A stretch of DNA of 64,000 nucleotides from Epilithonimonas lactis (GTDB lineage Bacteria; Bacteroidota; Bacteroidia; Flavobacteriales; Weeksellaceae), in contig NZ_FOFI01000003.1 of assembly GCF_900110605.1 (NCBI RefSeq), positions 1 to 64,000 on the forward strand, in the 5' to 3' direction. Under the pieces are notes generated by a model, which saw only the letters and a list, made by a program, of their open reading frames with translations, did not search any database and was not told the origin of the DNA. The position numbers and the translations under genes are program-made. Numbering within the stretch: position 1 is the stretch's first letter; each line of letters begins with the position of its first letter. This document shows, piece by piece, positions 44,258 to 53,492 of this stretch.

Positions 44258-46552
44258 CTATTGCTTATGATATTTTTGAGTCCTGGTATCTTTAATCACA
44301 CCAGACCAGTTCATTCCGTACCCGAAATCGTAGTTGTGACCTTCGGCATCTTTGTGCGTTTCCATATCGTAAGGAACGTCTTCTTTCTGCTTTTCAACCG
44401 TCGCCATATTTGCTGGCATCTGAAGCGGAAGCAATCCTGAAGGTTCGTATTTTCCGGTCACAATATCCACAACTGCCTGATTTGACACGTTGAAATTCAT
44501 CAGAATTGCGTCTGCGTGTTTTTCAAATTCATTAAAAATCATCGGCTTGGAAGCGGTGATAGAAACGATGACAGGTTTTCCGTTCATTGCCTTGTAAGCA
44601 TTTTCAATGGCTAACAAATCTGTAAAATTGGTCGCTGTAGAAGTTTTGTTTTTGAAGGTTCTGTCGTGTACATTCGGTGCAACAACAGGGTCTCCTGCCG
44701 CAATACTTTTTTCACGGGCTTCGGTTGCGGTGTACGTTTGGTATTGAAGAGAAATCGGAACGTAGCCGTTTCCGCCTTCTTTGGCGTCGATGTCGCTGTA
44801 ACCGCCTTCTTCGCTGTGCGGACTTTTCACAAAAACCAAGGCAAAATCAGCTTTCGCAGGGTCATCGGTCACATTAAAATGCTGCTTCAATTTTTCAATA
44901 TCCACAGGATATTCCAAAGATGGTCCGGTGTAAATTCCCCACCAGTTGAACGTTGCCGGAGAATATCGCTTCGGAATGTAAACCGTTTTTCTTTCCTTAA
45001 TAGGAAGAATATTGGCTTTGTTTTTCAACATCACGATAGATTTTACCTGAGCTTCGTAACCCGCTTTCATAAATTCAGGATTACCAACGATTTTTTTGCT
45101 TTCTTCTGTGTTTACATAAGGATTTTCGAACAATCCGGTTCTGAAGAAATTTCTCAACAGACGAACTGCCGACTGCTCAAATTTTGCACGGTAGGCTTTT
45201 TCGCCGTGTTCTTTTACACCCATTTGATAGGCTTCCAAAACAGGGGCTTTGTCGTTGTTTCCTCCGAATTGGTCAACACCCGCTTCCAAAACTTTGTAAT
45301 GACGTTCTGCAATGGATAATTTTTCTGCACCCCAAGGTTTTCCGGCAAATCCACCCGGAGATTTCGGTTCGTCTGCGGTGATGAGCCAATCAGTGCAAAC
45401 TACGCCGTCGTATTTATATTTTCCACGCAGTAAATCGGTGATTAGATATTTGCTGTAACCGTTTCCAACGTTTTCTCCGTTTTTCGTATCCTGATTGAAA
45501 CTAATCGTGTAATAAGGCATTACCGCAGAAGCTTCTTTGGTTCCGCCATTCAGTTTAAAAGCCCCTTCAGTAAAAGGTTTTACGTGATTCTGAAAATTAT
45601 TTCCCGGATAAACGGCGTATTTTCCCATCGCCCAGTGACCGTCACGTCCGCCCTCTTCGGGTCCGCCGCCTGGCCAATGTTTGACCATTGCGTTTACGCT
45701 TTTGCTTCCCCAACCGTTTTTGCTTCCGATAGTTGTCTGGAATCCGTCGATGTAACCTCTTCCCAAATCTGCGGTCAGGTCAGGACTTTCCGAGAAAACG
45801 TAAGCAATTCTGTACCAACGGGGTTCTGTTCCCAGGTCGATTTGAGGAGATAAAGCCGTTGAAATTCCTAACGCTCTATATTCCTGAGCGGCAATGTTTC
45901 CGAATTTTTTCACCAATTTCGGGTCGAAAGTTGCGCCCATTGCCAAACCATCTGGCCACAGGGAGATTTGTCCTCCAGCTCCTTCATTGAATTCTGCCGT
46001 TACCGTTGCCGAATGTCTCGGGTCCGTACTGTTGTTGGCAGGAATTCCCAATCCTAAACCTTCGATGTAAGCCTGAATATTATTGCTCCATTTTGCTGCA
46101 ATTTCCGGAGATTCTACTGTCGTTACCAAGACGTGACGAAGATTATCGTCCTTTAAAAATTTCTTCTGCTGGTCTGTTAAATCGAAAGCTTTGGCGCCAC
46201 TTTCTATGTAGAACATTCCGTTATATTTTCCTGCTCTAAAGCCTTCTGCAGGTGCCGGAACCGATTGATGACCGCTGTACAACATCAATCCTGCAATCTG
46301 TTCCACCGACATTTTTGAAGCTAAATCTTTAGCTCTTTCGTCAACCGGAAGTCTCCAGTCTTCGTATTTGTCGAGTTTTCCGTTTTTGTTTAAATCTTTG
46401 AATTTATTTCCTGCAACCGTCAAAATCTTCACTCCTGAATCTGCAGAATATCCTAAAACCGGACCTTTGGAATTGGTTACGGTCTGAATGTTTTGTGCAG
46501 ACGCTGTTAGTCCTAAAAATAATGTGGCAACATTTAAAACTGTTTTTTTCAT
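44258..46552 (-). CDS. GH3 glycosidase with EF-hand-like calcium motif
   Basis: Exported glycosidase of 764 residues (signal MKKTVLNVATLFLGLTASAQ). It has an EF-hand-like loop FKDLNKNGKLDKYED near 52-66, the GH3 barrel with KHWPGGGPEEGGRDGHW near 293-309, and nucleophile Asp in VVCTDWLITADEP near 386. A second domain follows, and the end lacks a full fibronectin-III-like part seen in the other GH3 of this locus. It starts 10 nt after the TonB receptor stop, so both are probably one transcript. The precise sugar is unknown; the two GH3 enzymes probably share the work on different linkages. Confidence 0.9.
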   Translation of the reverse strand: MKKTVLNVATLFLGLTASAQNIQTVTNSKGPVLGYSADSGVKILTVAGNKFKDLNKNGKLDKYEDWRLPVDERAKDLASKMSVEQIAGLMLYSGHQSVPAPAEGFRAGKYNGMFYIESGAKAFDLTDQQKKFLKDDNLRHVLVTTVESPEIAAKWSNNIQAYIEGLGLGIPANNSTDPRHSATVTAEFNEGAGGQISLWPDGLAMGATFDPKLVKKFGNIAAQEYRALGISTALSPQIDLGTEPRWYRIAYVFSESPDLTADLGRGYIDGFQTTIGSKNGWGSKSVNAMVKHWPGGGPEEGGRDGHWAMGKYAVYPGNNFQNHVKPFTEGAFKLNGGTKEASAVMPYYTISFNQDTKNGENVGNGYSKYLITDLLRGKYKYDGVVCTDWLITADEPKSPGGFAGKPWGAEKLSIAERHYKVLEAGVDQFGGNNDKAPVLEAYQMGVKEHGEKAYRAKFEQSAVRLLRNFFRTGLFENPYVNTEESKKIVGNPEFMKAGYEAQVKSIVMLKNKANILPIKERKTVYIPKRYSPATFNWWGIYTGPSLEYPVDIEKLKQHFNVTDDPAKADFALVFVKSPHSEEGGYSDIDAKEGGNGYVPISLQYQTYTATEAREKSIAAGDPVVAPNVHDRTFKNKTSTATNFTDLLAIENAYKAMNGKPVIVSITASKPMIFNEFEKHADAILMNFNVSNQAVVDIVTGKYEPSGLLPLQMPANMATVEKQKEDVPYDMETHKDAEGHNYDFGYGMNWSGVIKDTRTQKYHKQ

Positions 46553-46562
46553 TATTAAAATT

Positions 46563-48830
46563 TTAGAAATTAAAGCTTACAGAAAACTGTCCTGTCAATG
46601 GCATAATATACGTTCCCGTCAACAGTTTTCCGTAGTACGGATTGGCATCGGTAATCAGTTCGGCTCCGTTAATGGTTCCGCTCGCTCCTCTTTGGTTCAG
46701 GAAGTTGATAACCGTTGCACCAAGGTTGATGTTTTTGTTCACCGTATAACTTACTCCACCGAAAGTTTCCCATCTAGGAGCGAAGTATAAAGCATTCGTA
46801 AGATTTGCATATTGTTTTGAGAAATATCTGAAACTTGCCCAGAATCTCCATTTATCAATCATATAACTTGGGTCGATTTCCATCAACACCTTAGCAACTC
46901 CCAAAACATTGTTGTCGTTGTAATCGTAAGCCGTTCCGAAAGCATTGAAATTGAATTTCTTATAAACAGGATTTTGTAAAGTCAACAAATAATGTAAATT
47001 AAATCCTTTGAAAGGTTTTACCACAAAATCGGTTGTCAATCCAATGGTCTGAATATCATAGTAAACCGTAACATTTTGAGCCTGAGTTGTGTTCGCTGGG
47101 TTAACCAAGTTGTATCTGTTCAGGTTGTTATTCTTTTTAAGATAAGTTGCCTGAGAAATCAACTGAATGTAATCTGTATTCCAGAAAATTCCCAACGCTC
47201 CCAACGGACTTTTGATTTTATTGGTATTCGGTTCGAAAGCCTGAGAATAACTTTCCAGTCTTCTGTTTTCCTCGGTATATAAAGCGTTTGCGATAACACC
47301 GAAGTTTTTGCTGATGTTGTACGTCGCATTTAAACTACCTCCAATCTGGAAAAAGCTTTGATTGATTTGATTAAACTGGCTTGGGTCTGTAAAGTTGAAA
47401 CCAACTGTTCTCGGTGTTAGTGAATATTCTCCGTCTAAGATCTGGTTTTTCAAATGCAAACCGTAGCTTAAGTTGAAATTATCAGAAACTTTCCATTCGT
47501 CTGTTCCGTATACTGAAAGTTTATTTTCCGTTCCACTGTGGAACTCACCTCCTGCATTATAGTTGTAAAATCCGTCTGCATCCGTTGTCGGGCCAATCAA
47601 TCTTTGAGGCTGTGGTTCAGTAGTCTGGAAGAAAAACGACCTGTTCGACGTGAATTTATCGATGTTGTAATACTGTTCTAAAACTCCAACCGTCACATTA
47701 TGATTTCCCAATTGTTTGTTCAGTGAAAAACGTCCGGCAATATTGGTAATCGGTGTTGAAGGCGTGTGCATTGCCAGCTGCGTTCCCACTGCTCCGGTGT
47801 AGGCCTGACCTGTTGAAGCAATCGTGTAACCTGAAGTCGCATCAGCATTGAAAATACTTAAAGGAATAATGTTGGAAGATTTCGCGGTAGCAAAGTGTGC
47901 TCTAGTTGAGAATTTGAAATTCCAGCCATTGTTCAGTAAGTAATTACCGAAAATATCGATGTTGTGAGAAGTATTTCTGCTGTCATTTCCGTCCATATTT
48001 GCCCAATAGGTTTGTCCGGAAAAGATGTCTTTCATTTTGATTTGCCCGTCTCTCACCACGTAAGAATCTCTACCAATTCTGAAATTGTCGAGCTCAGTTA
48101 CTTTACCTTCCTGTCCGTATTGGAAAACGGCGTAATTGGTAATGCTGTAAGAATCTGCGTATTTGTATTGAATCGAGATTTTTCCTTTATCATCATTAAA
48201 ATATTTAGTCACACCTGCTCTGAAAATCTTTGTTTCATCTACATTTCTTGTAAAACCCAATTTATAAGTGCTCGGGTCGAAGTTGGCAAAAGCACCAACG
48301 GTGTATGTCCAGCCATTTTTAGAAATCGGTCCGGAAACATTCACGTCACCCTGTAGCCAACCGAAAGTACTCGTTGTGAACTTTCCTTTTAATTTAAAAT
48401 CTTTGGTTCCGGTTTGAGAATAAGAGTTTACTGCAAAACCAAGGTCGCCCATTGTGTTTGCTAGTTGGTCCATTTTCAATAATCCGGTTTTTTCCAAGCT
48501 TACACTCTGTCTCCAGGTTTTGTTGGGAAGTTCAGGCCAGAAGAAATAAACGGCAGGCAAATCGTTTTCGAGAATCGTGATTCCTCCCACTGTTGATGGC
48601 AAACCGATATTCACGTCCCTTGGACTTGTGTTATTGGCTGCATTCAACATTACGTTTCTGTTGTTGTCTTCTTTAGAAGAAGTAGTTACAGTTTTTACGC
48701 CTTCTTCATTTTTTGCAGCAGCATTGATTGCGGTTTTCACTGCAAGACTGTCAGTCTTTTCCTGTCCAAAAACTGTGGCGAAGGAAAGCATCAGTCCGAG
48801 AGCTGAAATTTTAGTTAAAGATTTTCTCAT
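46563..48830 (-). CDS. TonB-dependent outer-membrane receptor
   Basis: Outer-membrane protein of 755 residues: signal MRKSLTKISALGLMLSFATVFGQ, a plug-like N-terminal part (about 60-160, with VNIGLPSTVGGITILENDLP) and a long barrel ending in aromatic SFNF. It imports the polymer or oligomer into the periplasm using TonB energy. It is the first gene of the sugar locus and is read with the GH3 gene downstream. It is shorter than SusC-type receptors, has no carboxypeptidase-like extension, and no SusD is adjacent, so it is not a typical SusCD pair. Confidence 0.88.
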   Translation of the reverse strand: MRKSLTKISALGLMLSFATVFGQEKTDSLAVKTAINAAAKNEEGVKTVTTSSKEDNNRNVMLNAANNTSPRDVNIGLPSTVGGITILENDLPAVYFFWPELPNKTWRQSVSLEKTGLLKMDQLANTMGDLGFAVNSYSQTGTKDFKLKGKFTTSTFGWLQGDVNVSGPISKNGWTYTVGAFANFDPSTYKLGFTRNVDETKIFRAGVTKYFNDDKGKISIQYKYADSYSITNYAVFQYGQEGKVTELDNFRIGRDSYVVRDGQIKMKDIFSGQTYWANMDGNDSRNTSHNIDIFGNYLLNNGWNFKFSTRAHFATAKSSNIIPLSIFNADATSGYTIASTGQAYTGAVGTQLAMHTPSTPITNIAGRFSLNKQLGNHNVTVGVLEQYYNIDKFTSNRSFFFQTTEPQPQRLIGPTTDADGFYNYNAGGEFHSGTENKLSVYGTDEWKVSDNFNLSYGLHLKNQILDGEYSLTPRTVGFNFTDPSQFNQINQSFFQIGGSLNATYNISKNFGVIANALYTEENRRLESYSQAFEPNTNKIKSPLGALGIFWNTDYIQLISQATYLKKNNNLNRYNLVNPANTTQAQNVTVYYDIQTIGLTTDFVVKPFKGFNLHYLLTLQNPVYKKFNFNAFGTAYDYNDNNVLGVAKVLMEIDPSYMIDKWRFWASFRYFSKQYANLTNALYFAPRWETFGGVSYTVNKNINLGATVINFLNQRGASGTINGAELITDANPYYGKLLTGTYIMPLTGQFSVSFNF

Positions 48831-49116
48831 TTCCAGTTATATATATTTTAATTTTCTTCAGCATTTAATATCCATTCAATCATCATATTTGATTATTGAT
48901 ACAGATAATCCTGTTGTAATTATTGCCAATAATATTGTTGTCTAATTGAATATAACCTTCAACTTTTGTTTGAAACGGCAACTAATTTCATTGCTTCATA
49001 TTGAAACATTACAATAGTACATTCTTTATTTTAATTGAACAAATAAATATTAATAAAACTTAACATTGAATATATTATACTGATATTCAAATTATTATAA
49101 CTAAATTTTTAAATTG

Positions 49117-49149
49117 ATTTTCATTGATTCAAATAGAATCAATGAAAAT
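49117..49149. promoter_or_regulatory. Perfect palindrome, candidate operator of the NUDIX regulator
   Basis: ATTTTCATTGATTC and GAATCAATGAAAAT are perfect 14-bp inverted arms around AAATA. No T run follows, so a terminator is unlikely. It lies 44 bases before the -33 box of the regulator gene, and about 290 bases from the receptor gene start. Confidence 0.6.
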
Positions 49150-49192
49150 ATTATGTTAAATCATCACCAAAAAATGATTCGATTTCTTAAAA

Positions 49193-49227
49193 TTTGCTTT
49201 TCGTCAATTTTTTTATTAATATTTTTG
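49193..49227 (+). promoter_or_regulatory. Promoter of the NUDIX regulator gene
   Basis: TTTG at 49193-49196, a 23-base gap, TATTTTTG at 49220-49227, then ATG 21 bases on. Good fit to the Bacteroidota promoter. Confidence 0.6.
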
Positions 49228-49248
49228 TAACATTGACATCAGAAACTA

Positions 49249-50007
49249 ATGAAAATGGACTCTAAGGAATTAATCTCACAACGATCGAACGAAGCAAAAG
49301 AAATATTTCTCCCGAACCTTTCTGCAGACCCGGTGATTTTTGGATTTGACCAAAACGAACTGAAAGTTCTCCTGCTGAAAATGAATTACAGAAAACTATG
49401 GTTTTTGCCTGGTGGCTATGTCAAAAAGGAAGAAGACTTGGACGACGCCGTAGTGAGAATCTTGAGAGAAAGAGCTGGCGTGAACGCCGTTTCTTATCTG
49501 GAGGAGTTTGGTGTTTTTGGAAAAAAGAACAGAAGCGAAGGTTACTTCGAAGACTTTGATGAGACCTTGTTCCACAAACAAAGGTTTATCACAATTGGGT
49601 ATTACGCGTTATACAATCCATCTAAAATCGATTTGACGGTGGACGAATATAGTGAGAGTTGCGAATGGATCTACCTCAGCCAACTTCCTGATATCGAAAT
49701 GGCTATGGACCATAAAGAGATTGTGGAAAAAGCTTTGCTGACATTGCGGGAAAAAATCTCAATCAAGCCAATCGGCATCAATCTTCTACCAGAAAAATTT
49801 ACGCTGTCTGAGCTCCAAAAATTATACGAAGCCATTCTCGGAAAAGAACTTAACCGAGGAAATTTCTATAGAAAAATAAAGAATCTGGGAATTCTGAAAA
49901 AACTGGACGAACAACGAAAAGGTGGTGCGCACAAAGCGCCGGATCTTTACTCTTTTGATGAGGAAATTTACAACAAAGCTCTTGAAAACGGTTTAATCAG
50001 TTGGTAA
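49249..50007 (+). CDS. NrtR-type NUDIX/winged-helix regulator of the sugar locus
   Basis: Protein of 252 residues with an N-terminal NUDIX-like domain (about 20-165) and a C-terminal winged helix (about 170-245). The NUDIX box is broken: GGYVKKEEDLDDAVVRILRE lacks the REUxEExGU glutamates, so catalysis is likely lost and the fold serves as ligand sensor. Known NrtR-family regulators of Bacteroidota control arabinose or xylose loci in this way. Divergent position next to the receptor/GH3 locus suggests it controls that locus. ATG 49249 is used; ATG at 49255 is possible. Confidence 0.85.
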   Translation: MKMDSKELISQRSNEAKEIFLPNLSADPVIFGFDQNELKVLLLKMNYRKLWFLPGGYVKKEEDLDDAVVRILRERAGVNAVSYLEEFGVFGKKNRSEGYFEDFDETLFHKQRFITIGYYALYNPSKIDLTVDEYSESCEWIYLSQLPDIEMAMDHKEIVEKALLTLREKISIKPIGINLLPEKFTLSELQKLYEAILGKELNRGNFYRKIKNLGILKKLDEQRKGGAHKAPDLYSFDEEIYNKALENGLISW

Positions 50008-50014
50008 TATTTAA

Positions 50015-50356
50015 TTAGGTCAAAGCATTTTCAGTTTTCATATCATATTCTGATTCCCATTTTTCCAAAAGGTCGAGGATGGGAAGAAGCGCCAGACCTT
50101 TTTCTGTAAGGCAATACTCTACTCTCGGCGGCGTTTCCTTGAATTCTTGTCTCGTTAAAAGATGATCAGTTTCCATTTCTCGCAACTGATCTGTCAAAAC
50201 TTTTCTGGAAATCACAGCAATTCGTGCGGCAATCTCACCGAAGCGCAATTTTCTATTGTTGATGACCAGAACGATGATCGGCTTCCATTTGCTTCCCAAA
50301 GCCGACATTGCCTTTCCCAGAGGGCAACTGCAACCTAATGTTTTCTGCTGTCTCAT
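50015..50356 (-). CDS. HxlR-type winged-helix regulator
   Basis: Regulator of 113 residues with a single HxlR domain: CSCPLGKAMSALGSKWKPII near 9-28, then the recognition part ISRKVLTDQLREMETDHLL and PPRVEYCLTEKG. Cys residues near the N-terminus (C9, C11) are at the place where related YodB/HypR proteins sense oxidants or quinones. It is divergent from the flavin oxidoreductase and probably controls it. Confidence 0.9.
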   Translation of the reverse strand: MRQQKTLGCSCPLGKAMSALGSKWKPIIVLVINNRKLRFGEIAARIAVISRKVLTDQLREMETDHLLTRQEFKETPPRVEYCLTEKGLALLPILDLLEKWESEYDMKTENALT

Positions 50357-50383
50357 ATTTTACCAATCTTTTTATTTTCATTT

Positions 50384-50455
50384 GTTACCGCCAAGTTACC
50401 ACTTTTTTCATTCACAAGATACAAATCCGAACTATTATTAGTTACTTTGTGTAAC
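50384..50455. promoter_or_regulatory. Repeated GTTAC motifs, candidate HxlR operators
   Basis: GTTAC at 50384, 50395 and 50441 and its inverse GTAAC at 50451. The last two form GTTACTTTGTGTAAC, a hyphenated palindrome next to the promoter region of the oxidoreductase gene. Confidence 0.45.
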
Positions 50456-50480
50456 AATTAATCAAATAACAAAATTTAGA

Positions 50481-51542
50481 ATGAGTTTAGACGCATTATT
50501 CACGCCGTTCACATACAAAAACCTTCATCTCAAAAACAGGATCGTAATGGCTCCAATGACAAGAGCCTTTTCCGACAATGGTGTTCCAACGCAACAAATC
50601 GCAGATTATTACGCAAGGAGAGCCGGCTCAGAAGTTGGATTGATATTATCGGAAGGCACCGTCATCAACAGACCTGCTTCCAAGAATATCCAAAACATCC
50701 CGGATTTTTATGGAACAGAAGCTTTGAAAGGTTGGAAAAACGTGATCGATTCTGTTCATCAAAATGGCGGAAAAATGGGACCGCAGATATGGCACGTTGG
50801 CGACACAAGAAGTTCCCCAGATTATCCAACAACCGAGATGGAAAAGGCTTCGACAATGACTTTGGAAGACATCCAAGATACAATTTCACAATTTGCAGCA
50901 TCAGCCAAATCGGCGAAAGATCTAGGGTTTGATGTGCTTGAAATCCATGGCGCACACGGCTACTTGATCGACCAATTTTTCTGGGAAGTGACCAATACAA
51001 GAACTGATGAATATGGTGGAAAAACTTTGAAGGAAAGAAGCAAATTTGCTGTCGATATCATCAAAGCAATGAGAGCTGCAGTGGGACCAGATTTCACAAT
51101 CATCATCCGACTTTCCCAATGGAAACAGCAGGATTACAAAAGCAGACTGGCAACGACTCCAGAAGAAATGGAAGAATGGCTTGTACCAATGAAGGAAGCA
51201 GGTGTGGATATTTTCCATTGCTCACAAAGAAGATTCTGGGAGCCGGAATTCGAAGGTTCTGACCTTAATTTTGCAGGTTGGGCGAAGAAATTGACAGGAC
51301 AACCAACCATCACAGTTGGATCTGTGGGACTAAACGGTGATTTTATGGGCGCCTTTGCAGGACAAGGTTCTGAGAAAAGTGACCTATCAGAATTATTAAA
51401 AAGATTAGACCGCCAGGATTTTGACCTTGTAGCTGTTGGAAGAGCCATCTTGAGCGATTACGAATGGGCAAAGAAAGTCAAAGAAGGTAGATTTGATGAG
51501 ATCTCAGATTTTGCTGGAGAGAGCTTAGGCATTCTTTATTAA
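50481..51542 (+). CDS. Old Yellow Enzyme type flavin oxidoreductase
   Basis: NADH:flavin oxidoreductase of 353 residues. The barrel starts LFTPFTYKNLHLKNRIVMAP near 6-25. Key parts are QIWHVGDTR near 97-105, where the usual G is present but the N/H pair is shifted, EIHGAHGYLIDQFF near 154-167 and VTNTRTDEYGG. It reduces enones, quinones or nitro compounds with NAD(P)H in the cytosol. It is probably induced by electrophiles through the HxlR protein next door. Confidence 0.92.
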   Translation: MSLDALFTPFTYKNLHLKNRIVMAPMTRAFSDNGVPTQQIADYYARRAGSEVGLILSEGTVINRPASKNIQNIPDFYGTEALKGWKNVIDSVHQNGGKMGPQIWHVGDTRSSPDYPTTEMEKASTMTLEDIQDTISQFAASAKSAKDLGFDVLEIHGAHGYLIDQFFWEVTNTRTDEYGGKTLKERSKFAVDIIKAMRAAVGPDFTIIIRLSQWKQQDYKSRLATTPEEMEEWLVPMKEAGVDIFHCSQRRFWEPEFEGSDLNFAGWAKKLTGQPTITVGSVGLNGDFMGAFAGQGSEKSDLSELLKRLDRQDFDLVAVGRAILSDYEWAKKVKEGRFDEISDFAGESLGILY

Positions 51543-51555
51543 TTATTAAAAAATA

Positions 51556-51593
51556 AAAAAAGTCGGCATACTTGAGTGTGCCGACTTTTTTTA
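51556..51593. terminator. Bidirectional terminator between convergent genes
   Basis: AAAAGTCGGCA TACTTGAG TGTGCCGACTTTT, near-perfect 12-bp stem, A run and T run on either side. Confidence 0.9.
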
Positions 51594-51611
51594 TAATATT
51601 ATTCTAAATTG

Positions 51612-52928
51612 TTACTTGGTCTTAGAAACTCTCCAAACTATTCCACTCACATCATCTGCGACCAGTAAAGATCCATCGGCAGTTTGAAGAACACCAACCG
51701 GCCTTCCGTAGACATCACCTTTTGCCCCATTGGCTATAAAACCTGTAAGAAACGGCTGGTAAGAACCGGAAGCTTTGCCATTTTGAAATTGAACAAACGC
51801 TACCTGATAACCTACAAGCGATGAGCGATTCCAAGAACCGTGCTGTCCTATGAAGGCACCATTCTTATATTTCTCCGGAAATTGGGAGCTTGTGTAAAAT
51901 GTCAAACCGAGAGATGCCGTGTGACTTCCCAAAGGAACGTCTGGCACAATAGTTTTAGCAACCAGATCAGGCTTTTCTCCCTTTCTCCTAGGATCTTCAT
52001 TCTTTCCGAAGTAGGCATAAGGCCAGCCATAAAACTCATTTTGTTTCACACTGGTCAGATAATCTGGTACCAATTCATCGCCAAGCTCATCTCTTTCGTT
52101 TACAACGGTCCACAATTGCCCGGTGACAGGATTCCAACTCATCCCTACTGGATTTCTAAGGCCAGCAGCATAGATCTTCTCGCCACTTCCATCAGGATTA
52201 ATTTCTAAGATATTGGCACGTCGAACTTCGTATTCCATTCCATTTTCTCCCACGTTGCTACCAGAACCCACTGAAATATAAATTTTTGACTGATCTTTAT
52301 TAGCGATTAGATTTCTTGTCCAGTGATTATTGTAGCCGCCAGCGGGAAGATCCACGATTTTTTTGCCTGGTTTTGTTATCTTTAGATCGCCAGCTTTGTA
52401 AGGATAAACATAGAGACCATCTGTATTAGCAACATAAAATTGATCTTTGATGATGAGCATTCCATAGGGCTGATTCAAATTGGTAAGAAATACAGATGAT
52501 GTTTCAGGTATACCGTCTTTGTTGGCATCGCGGTACAGAATGATCCTGTTGGCTGATTTGCCGCCGACCTCAGCATCGCTTTTTCCACTGATGTCGTTTT
52601 TAATTTTGTCCGCCGTGGAACGTTCAGAGTTGGAAAGCACAACGAAAACATCTCCATTTTCGCCTTGAATTATATTTCTCGGGCTTTTGATATTCTCAGC
52701 AAATCGGGTTACAGTAAAACCTTCTGGGGCTGTTGGTGTTTTATCTTTGGGCCAACCTATGACGTTACTGAATTTATTCTTAGCACTTTTCTCATTGGGC
52801 GGCGGAAGTTTTAGGGTATCACTTTGGGTAACAGCTTCGTCACTCTGTCCGGAACCATCTGTCTCTTTTTTATTTTCTTTACAACTGAAAAAAAGCAGGG
52901 CAACTGCTGGTAAAAGGTAATTTTTCAT
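51612..52928 (-). CDS. PQQ-type sugar dehydrogenase (sorbosone dehydrogenase) lipoprotein
   Basis: Lipoprotein of 438 residues (signal MKNYLLPAVALLFFSC, Cys at 16), a Lys/Thr/Asp-rich linker, then a six-bladed propeller (about 65-435). Marks of the soluble glucose/sorbosone dehydrogenase group are NNHWTRNL, GSGSNVGENGMEYE, GLRNPVGMSW, NERDELGDELVPDY and QHGSWNRS. It would oxidise a sugar with PQQ at the outer membrane. PQQ synthesis genes are not in the window. Confidence 0.87.
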   Translation of the reverse strand: MKNYLLPAVALLFFSCKENKKETDGSGQSDEAVTQSDTLKLPPPNEKSAKNKFSNVIGWPKDKTPTAPEGFTVTRFAENIKSPRNIIQGENGDVFVVLSNSERSTADKIKNDISGKSDAEVGGKSANRIILYRDANKDGIPETSSVFLTNLNQPYGMLIIKDQFYVANTDGLYVYPYKAGDLKITKPGKKIVDLPAGGYNNHWTRNLIANKDQSKIYISVGSGSNVGENGMEYEVRRANILEINPDGSGEKIYAAGLRNPVGMSWNPVTGQLWTVVNERDELGDELVPDYLTSVKQNEFYGWPYAYFGKNEDPRRKGEKPDLVAKTIVPDVPLGSHTASLGLTFYTSSQFPEKYKNGAFIGQHGSWNRSSLVGYQVAFVQFQNGKASGSYQPFLTGFIANGAKGDVYGRPVGVLQTADGSLLVADDVSGIVWRVSKTK

Positions 52929-53035
52929 AATTTTTAGGGTCTGTGATTAAACAATCGGTTAAATACAAATATCAGACCTCACGCCCACCTCGTTTTCGTT
53001 GAACCAGTTTTGATTTTACATATATAACAAAAAAA

Positions 53036-53056
53036 ATCCCCAATAGAATTGGGGAT
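53036..53056 (-). terminator. Hairpin with T run on the minus strand
   Basis: ATCCCCAAT / ATTGGGGAT, perfect arms, followed on the minus strand by eight T residues. The transcript it ends is not known. Confidence 0.7.
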
Positions 53057-53339
53057 AAAAACTAATAACCATGAAAACCTTGTAACAAAATTTCCACTAC
53101 AAAAGTAGGCAATTGTGTATCAAACACCGGTGCTGAAATATGTTAAATGTATCGTAAAAAATAGATTTAAATCTTAAATTTTCGTTAAATACAGCTTATT
53201 AAAGTATAAAATAGCCTTTGCCTTCATTATTAAAAAAAATAAAATAATTGTCAGGATTGAGCCAAATCATAAATAATTGTGATTTTAATAAATAAATTTG
53301 CTTATTCCTTTCAGAGGATTTTTCATCATTTGTGTTTTT

Positions 53340-53366
53340 TAGCTTCCCTTTTGGGAAGCTTTTTTA
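53340..53366 (+). terminator. Terminator of a possible small RNA
   Basis: AGCTTCCC TTTT GGGAAGCT and six T residues. The only plus-strand gene before it is far away, hence the small-RNA idea. Confidence 0.75.
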
Positions 53367-53451
53367 TTGGGATAAAGTCTCTAAAACCAAATGATAAATT
53401 ACCTAAAAGGGAACGTGTAATTTATCTTCGAAGTAATTTACGTCAAATCAC

Positions 53452-53492
53452 AAAAAAAAGCCTTACTAACAAAACGTTAGCAAAGCTTTTAA
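53452..53492 (-). terminator. Terminator of tRNA-Ser
   Basis: On the minus strand AAAGCTTTGCTAAC GTTTT GTTAGTAAGGCTTT followed by eight T residues, directly after the tRNA. Confidence 0.8.

Larger units (their letters stand above)
48831..49248. other. Divergent control region of the sugar locus
   Basis: 418 bp between the leftward receptor gene and the rightward regulator. It holds the palindrome at 49117-49149 and the regulator promoter at 49193-49227. No promoter for the receptor gene could be fixed with confidence; A+T-rich sequence fills the left part. Confidence 0.55.

Noticed and set aside
44666-45319. Plus-strand frame of 217 codons
   Set aside because: Antisense to the GH3 gene, dominated by Phe/Arg/Cys runs; no homology marks.
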